A stretch of 64,000 nucleotides of DNA from Pseudovibrio zosterae (GTDB lineage Bacteria > Pseudomonadota > Alphaproteobacteria > Rhizobiales > Stappiaceae). Position 1 is the stretch's first letter; each line of letters opens with the position of its first letter. The position numbers and the translations under genes were made by a program. Under the pieces are notes generated by a model, which worked only from the letters and a program-made list of their open reading frames with translations, was not told where the DNA came from and made no database searches. Positions 60,161-64,000 of this stretch are shown piece after piece. The stretch covers positions 1 through 64,000 of the forward strand of contig NZ_JAWXVZ010000012.1 in assembly GCF_033843645.1 (NCBI RefSeq), given 5' to 3'.

Positions 60161-60591
60161 ACGTTCATTTAGGCCAAAAACAAGTGGCAGGGGCAACTGC
60201 CATTTTCATGAATAGGTCAAACGTCGAGGTTTGATATTGCGCAGCTCTCATGTTGATTTCATGACGAACGCGTCACCTAGCGGCAGTTTATCCAATGATG
60301 GTATCTCGCCGGTGAACAATGAGGCACGACACCATCTCCTGTGGGTATGTGGGCAGGTTTGAGCTGTCATCAACAGCTGGATTAATCTCCCCTCCTCGAA
60401 TCGTGCCGTTTGCTGGCATAAAGGCTGCGAGCGCACCCAAGCGCAGATTCCAAGGTTTTGAAGTTGAGCTCCCGTGGCAACGCAATCGCACGGACAGCTC
60501 TTGGTGTGCCGCGCCGCTCAGGAAATCCTGTTTGGCCGGAGACGGCACGCTATCATTGCCGGTTCCAACGCGCTGCTGAAAGAGAAGGTAC
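60161..60591. other. Intergenic region between the HlyIII gene and the HerA-like gene
   Basis: About 430 bases hold the divergent promoters. Open frames on both strands here have no ribosome binding site or protein-like pattern. No palindrome was recognised. The right end has GAGAAGG before the ATG at 60592. Confidence 0.45.
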
Positions 60592-62064
60592 ATGACAGTT
60601 ACGATCGAAATGGGGACTAAGCCAAACGGCACTTCTTCAACAATCGATCTGGAAGAATTACTGGCGACGCGCCTTCTAGTTCAGGGTAACTCTGGCTCAG
60701 GAAAGTCACATCTGCTGCGACGGTTGATGGAGCAGAGTGCGCCGTGGGTTCAGCAGGTCGTCATCGACCCGGAAGGTGACTTCGTGATGCTGGCGGACCA
60801 CTTCGGCCACGTGGTTATTGACGCCACCATGAGCGAGCGGGAACTGACCATGATCGCTGCCCGTGTGCGCCAACACCGCATTTCTGTCATCCTGAATATG
60901 GAAGAGCTGGAACCGGACAAGCAGTTGAAAGCGGCGGCTGCGTTTCTGAATGGCTTGTTTGATATCGACCGCAACTATTGGTACCCGGTCCTGGTGGTCG
61001 TGGATGAAGCGCAGCTGTTTGCACCAAGCGGCGCCGGGGATTACGGCGAAGAAGCGCGCCGCCTATCTCTGACGGCAATGACCAATCTCATGTGCCGTGG
61101 CCGTAAACGCGGCCTTGCAGGGGTAATTGCGACCCAGCGCTTGGCAAAGCTGGCGAAGAATGTGGCTGCAGAAGCAACTAATTTCTTCATGGGCCGTACC
61201 TTCCTTGATATCGACATGCAGCGCGCTTCAGACCTGCTCGGTATGGAGCGGCGTCAGGCAGAGCAATTCCGAAACCTGGACCGTGGTCACTTTATCGCCT
61301 TGGGGCCGGCAATTTCTCGCCGTCCGGAACGGGCTAAAATCGGCGAGGTGGTCACTTCGGGCCGAAATGGTTCCACCAAGCTCATGCCGCTGCCGGAACA
61401 GCAGACCGACAATGCCGCCGAACTTATTTTTACGGCTTCTGAAAATGACCCGGTCCTGCATTCGAACCGCATTGCTGCTCCTTCTGCAAAGGATGTGATG
61501 CAGCAGCTCTCGCGCACTGCCGCAGCGCAAATTCAGGCAGCACAGGCTGAGCCGGAAACCGACCCGGAAGACCTCTTCAACCTTGAGGAAAAAAACGCCC
61601 AACTGGAAGAAATCCTGGCCAGCATGTTGGAAGATCCCGATGCAGCGTTCCAGCCGGTATCGCAGCTCTATCAGGACTTTCAAGTGCGGTGCCGAATTGA
61701 GCGCATCAAGTGCCCAGACCTTCCAAGGTTCCGTCGTCTGCTCTCTGTGGCGCGCGCTGGCGTGGATAAGAAGGAAGTTGCAGAGGGGGACTGGGGGCAG
61801 GTGGAGATTGTCGCCTCGCAGTTGCCTGAAGAAATGCGCGGCGTCTATTTGCTGTTGGCGAAAGCCGCGCTTGCCGAGCAACCATGCCCGGCAGATCTGG
61901 AAATCGCCAAGGCCTATGGCACCAGGTCTCCGGGGCGAGCCCGCTGGCTTCTGACCCATATGGAAGAGCGCGGTTTCATCATTTGCGCAAGCGACCTCCG
62001 CGGTAATCGCATTGTCACTCTGCCGGACTTGGGCCGTCAAACCGCGACAAAACTGGCCTCTTGA
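60592..62064 (+). CDS. HerA/FtsK-superfamily ATPase with C-terminal helical region
   Basis: This 490-residue ATP-binding protein has Walker A QGNSGSGKSH (K38), Walker B LVVVDEAQLF (near 135), a sensor region GVIATQRLAKLAKNVAAEATNFFMGRTF and an arginine-rich RRQAEQFRNLDRGHFIALGP. This is the DUF87/HerA-like pattern of hexameric DNA pumps. The C-terminal part (AQLEEILASMLEDPDAAFQP..SPGRARWLLTHMEERGFI) looks like a winged-helix domain. No NurA nuclease or conjugation gene is next to it. It may act on DNA in repair or on an unidentified partner. Confidence 0.85.
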   Translation: MTVTIEMGTKPNGTSSTIDLEELLATRLLVQGNSGSGKSHLLRRLMEQSAPWVQQVVIDPEGDFVMLADHFGHVVIDATMSERELTMIAARVRQHRISVILNMEELEPDKQLKAAAAFLNGLFDIDRNYWYPVLVVVDEAQLFAPSGAGDYGEEARRLSLTAMTNLMCRGRKRGLAGVIATQRLAKLAKNVAAEATNFFMGRTFLDIDMQRASDLLGMERRQAEQFRNLDRGHFIALGPAISRRPERAKIGEVVTSGRNGSTKLMPLPEQQTDNAAELIFTASENDPVLHSNRIAAPSAKDVMQQLSRTAAAQIQAAQAEPETDPEDLFNLEEKNAQLEEILASMLEDPDAAFQPVSQLYQDFQVRCRIERIKCPDLPRFRRLLSVARAGVDKKEVAEGDWGQVEIVASQLPEEMRGVYLLLAKAALAEQPCPADLEIAKAYGTRSPGRARWLLTHMEERGFIICASDLRGNRIVTLPDLGRQTATKLAS

Positions 62065-62074
62065 TAGAGACCGG

Positions 62075-62953
62075 CTAGCGACCGTCGGCGGTGTCATGGC
62101 CGCCGAGCGCGGGAACCTTCTCAAAGAACAGTGTCTCTGGTCTGCGCGAACAGGTGGAGCACAAATGGGGCTTGTCTGGTAGCGCATACTTGAGGCAACA
62201 GGCCTTGCGCCGAGGGGCGTACTCCGTTCGCCCATCAACTAACCGTTGTCGCCAAACAACGCCTGAGTTGATGTCTTTTCCAAGTGCGGGCAGCAATCGC
62301 CGCATCAGGGCGGCAACCTCTTGAGGATGCGCACCATGGCGGCGGGCGACCATGAGGGGGCTTAAGATGGCGAGTGCAACACTTGAGAAGAACACGGGCT
62401 TCGGTGTCTTGCGACGTCCAAGCTCCGCGTGGAGGACGTTCACGATGTTCTCGATCGTGATGGAGAGCTGAAACAGTTCTGATGGTCCTTTGTCCGGGTC
62501 AAAGTCCACTTCCTCAGGCATAATACGAGGATCCAGAAACAGCTCTATCCACGGCGCTTTGCCTCTTGGAAGGAAGCGCAGTTCGCCAACGCGTGGTGCA
62601 CGGCCGGTCAAGAGGTAGTTCACGACCACGCGGTTGAGCAGGCTTTGCGCCAAGCTTTTGAGCGCTTGAGAGGCTGCAATCTTTACCGTTGTAGCCCCGC
62701 GCTCCTCCGTAAAATGTTGAAGAAGTGGCTGGATCCATGCAGAGCAGTTGCGTTCTAGGCTGTCGTAGTCGCGAAGCTCTGCCATTGCGGCCATGCCGCT
62801 GTAGGGAACAATCAGCCGCTTCTCAAGAAGCGGTCGGGCACCCGGCGCAGAGCGCTCCACCAGCTCGGTAAACCGATAGGGAAGGCTGGCGGCTTCTGGG
62901 TTGAACCGCTCATCGTCTTTTTGGTGCTTCGAAGCGTCTGCATACCCTCGCAT
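62075..62953 (-). CDS. FhuF-like siderophore-iron reductase
   Basis: This 292-residue protein ends with the FhuF-type [2Fe-2S] motif: CC in RKACCLKYALP followed by HLCSTC, that is CC-x11-C-x2-C. FhuF proteins reduce ferric siderophores in the cytoplasm to release iron. The middle part resembles the FhuF ferric reductase domain (AASQALKSLAQSLLNRVVVNYLLTGRAP). No siderophore receptor, ABC uptake gene or Fur-type site was seen nearby, so the gene is an orphan here. It converges with the HerA-like gene, with 10 bases between. Confidence 0.82.
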   Translation of the reverse strand: MRGYADASKHQKDDERFNPEAASLPYRFTELVERSAPGARPLLEKRLIVPYSGMAAMAELRDYDSLERNCSAWIQPLLQHFTEERGATTVKIAASQALKSLAQSLLNRVVVNYLLTGRAPRVGELRFLPRGKAPWIELFLDPRIMPEEVDFDPDKGPSELFQLSITIENIVNVLHAELGRRKTPKPVFFSSVALAILSPLMVARRHGAHPQEVAALMRRLLPALGKDINSGVVWRQRLVDGRTEYAPRRKACCLKYALPDKPHLCSTCSRRPETLFFEKVPALGGHDTADGR

Positions 62954-63058
62954 CAGGGATCCCGGTCGTCTGGCGCGTGTTAATAGCTGGCGAAGGCTGG
63001 CTGTGATGCGCTGCAGTCTATCTGGTGTCGCCGTGGGTTCGCAAGAGACGCGGCCGGG

Positions 63059-63760
63059 TTATGGACGGGAGTTCAAAAGCTTCGACTTCAAAGCCTTGCT
63101 TGCAAGCCCATTGGCAAGCCATGGGAAGACACGGCGGAACCTCAGGGCCTCACGCGCCATCTCTTGACCTAAAGTCGGCGCATCGCGGTCGTTCAGTACC
63201 ATGCCAAGCAACTGGGTTCCGGTGGCGCGGATGGCTTCGTAGCTTTGGCTCAGGGTTTCCTCTGTAACAGCCCCAACGAGGCCGATCAGCACGATCCCCT
63301 CGCAGGAGGCAGCGCCGATGTTGGAAGGAAGCGCTGCAGGATTGGAGCGGGGGATAGGGGGCAGGTCCACCACAATGGCGCGATATCGGATGAGGTCGCT
63401 GTTAAAGGCAATCTTGAGCCGGTCGCGGTCTCGCACTGCCATTGCATCCTTCAAGTCAGCGTGCAGGATCAGCCGGTCATAGGGTTCATCTCCGCCGGTT
63501 TGAATGGCCTGACCGGGGCCTGAAAGATGCGGTTGCCACTCCCCCTCACTAGGATCGCCTTCCGCGCGAACGGGTGTTGTGAGATCCACGTAAAGTGTTT
63601 TTTGTTCTGCAAGGGCAGAACGTGAGGCGAGGGACTTGGCAAGGCTTGTGGTCCCGCTGTCCCAAGTCGTAGCTGTAACTCCGATGGTCCGTAAACCAAG
63701 CCCCAAGCTGGAGGCGTAGATCCGCTCGATTTCAAGGGTTGAAGGGTCAAACATATCCAT
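63059..63760 (-). CDS. Exopolysaccharide biosynthesis P-loop protein (BY-kinase-like, degenerate Walker A)
   Basis: This 233-residue protein resembles the cytoplasmic CpsD/ExoP-type ATPase domain: LRTIGVTATTWDSGTTSLAKSLASRSALAEQKTLYVDLT, then IVVDLPPI and the late segment GTQLLGMVLND. The Walker A site lacks the usual GKT/S lysine (WDSGTTS), so ATP binding may be altered. There is no tyrosine-rich tail. It lies next to the polysaccharide export protein gene at the window end, which supports a role in exopolysaccharide chain-length control. Confidence 0.78.
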   Translation of the reverse strand: MDMFDPSTLEIERIYASSLGLGLRTIGVTATTWDSGTTSLAKSLASRSALAEQKTLYVDLTTPVRAEGDPSEGEWQPHLSGPGQAIQTGGDEPYDRLILHADLKDAMAVRDRDRLKIAFNSDLIRYRAIVVDLPPIPRSNPAALPSNIGAASCEGIVLIGLVGAVTEETLSQSYEAIRATGTQLLGMVLNDRDAPTLGQEMAREALRFRRVFPWLANGLASKALKSKLLNSRP

Positions 63761-63783
63761 GGGGGCTGTCCTCCTGCCTGTCG

Positions 63784-64000
63784 CTAGAGGCCGCTAAACA
63801 GCGCAAAAACGCTGAGTGCAGAGACAATATCCTGAAACTTGTCAAAGACCTGCCGCCAGTTGCTCCGGGAAACGTCCGGTACGAAGATGGTATCACCGGG
63901 CCGCACCACCGGCAGCTGCTTCATGTTGCCTGTTTTCGCAAAATCCAGAAGGTTGAACAGGCGGGCTTGATCTCGACAGCAAGACAGATTCACGATCAGA
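63784..64000 (-). CDS. Polysaccharide export protein, C-terminal part (cut by window end)
   Basis: The frame is open to the window edge. Its end contains the SLBB-like export pattern (PVVRPGDTIFVPDVSRSNWRQVF) and a C-terminal hydrophobic helix (FQDIVSALSVFALFSGL), as in Wza/ExoF-type outer-membrane polysaccharide export proteins. Only the last 72 or so residues are present. It is encoded upstream of the BY-kinase-like gene, with 23 bases between the two genes. Confidence 0.75.
   Translation of the reverse strand, partial: LIVNLSCCRDQARLFNLLDFAKTGNMKQLPVVRPGDTIFVPDVSRSNWRQVFDKFQDIVSALSVFALFSGL

Noticed and set aside
60319..60579. 86-codon frame before the HerA-like gene
   Set aside because: No ribosome binding site, no recognisable domain and overlapping frames on the other strand; best read as promoter region.

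Overview
The window looks like a chromosomal segment of a heterotrophic alphaproteobacterium, most likely a member of the Hyphomicrobiales (rhizobial order; a marine Stappiaceae-type relative is possible but not proven from the sequence). The reasons are an rRNA operon end arranged 5S then initiator tRNA, a rhizobial-type initiator tRNA (A:U in place of the first G:C pair of the anticodon stem), a pcaDCHGB operon with a PcaQ-type regulator, and many ABC and TRAP importers with LacI, ROK, TetR and LysR regulators. No prophage, plasmid or conjugation module is visible. The only mobile-element trace is a truncated IS5-type transposase at about 27.4 kb.

Layout: (1) 0-0.6 kb: end of an rRNA operon (5S rRNA, initiator tRNA), with two 123-bp tandem repeats before the tRNA, each carrying a copy of the tRNA 5' end. 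(2) 0.7-5.9 kb: katG catalase-peroxidase, a BKACE-family beta-keto acid cleavage enzyme, an exported SMP-30-like propeller and a GNAT acetyltransferase. (3) 6-18.7 kb: sugar block. A LacI-controlled minus-strand operon (regulator, binding protein, two permeases, GH1 beta-glucosidase, ATPase) with twin LacI operators is followed on the plus strand by a 6-phospho-beta-glucosidase, a ROK repressor, class II fructose-bisphosphate aldolase and a PfkB kinase. (4) 18.7-22.2 kb: a TAT-exported molybdenum hydroxylase pair (IorAB-like) and a TetR regulator flanked by two matching operators. (5) 22.2-27.3 kb: LysR regulator plus dabB-dabA, a two-part energy-coupled inorganic carbon uptake system. (6) 27.4-30.9 kb: IS5 remnant, GMC oxidoreductase, TetR regulator with a 30-bp perfect palindrome, and an HPP-family membrane protein. 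(7) 30.9-41 kb: aromatic catabolism (pobA, pcaDCHGB), a YbjN-domain protein, a three-gene TRAP transporter and pcaQ. (8) 41.4-45.1 kb: a periplasm-oriented group (cyclohexadienyl-dehydratase-like binding protein, NTF2-like protein, trypsin-like protease), a 58-residue membrane protein, a GcvA-like LysR regulator and a small divergent ORF. (9) 45.3-52.4 kb: translation and ribosome genes (prfC, rsmC-like, rsuA), a membrane-anchored AraC-type regulator with a convergent secreted protein, and the ABC-F ATPase uup. (10) 52.8-60.2 kb: oligopeptide ABC transporter (oppA, oppB, an oppC with a large periplasmic insertion, fused oppDF), an M19 dipeptidase and a hemolysin III-type membrane protein. (11) 60.6-64 kb: HerA-like ATPase, FhuF-like iron-sulfur reductase, and the start of an exopolysaccharide export locus cut by the window end.

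Functional picture: a scavenger equipped to import and hydrolyse plant- or algal-type beta-glucosides and lignin-derived aromatics. 4-hydroxybenzoate is converted by PobA to protocatechuate and then by PcaHG, PcaB, PcaC and PcaD to beta-ketoadipate; later steps (pcaIJ, pcaF) are not in the window. The TRAP transporter between the pca operon and pcaQ is a good candidate aromatic-acid importer. DabAB probably supplies bicarbonate for biosynthetic carboxylations, since no carboxysome or RuBisCO gene is present. All function calls rest on reading motifs and family resemblance in the sequence; no database search was run.
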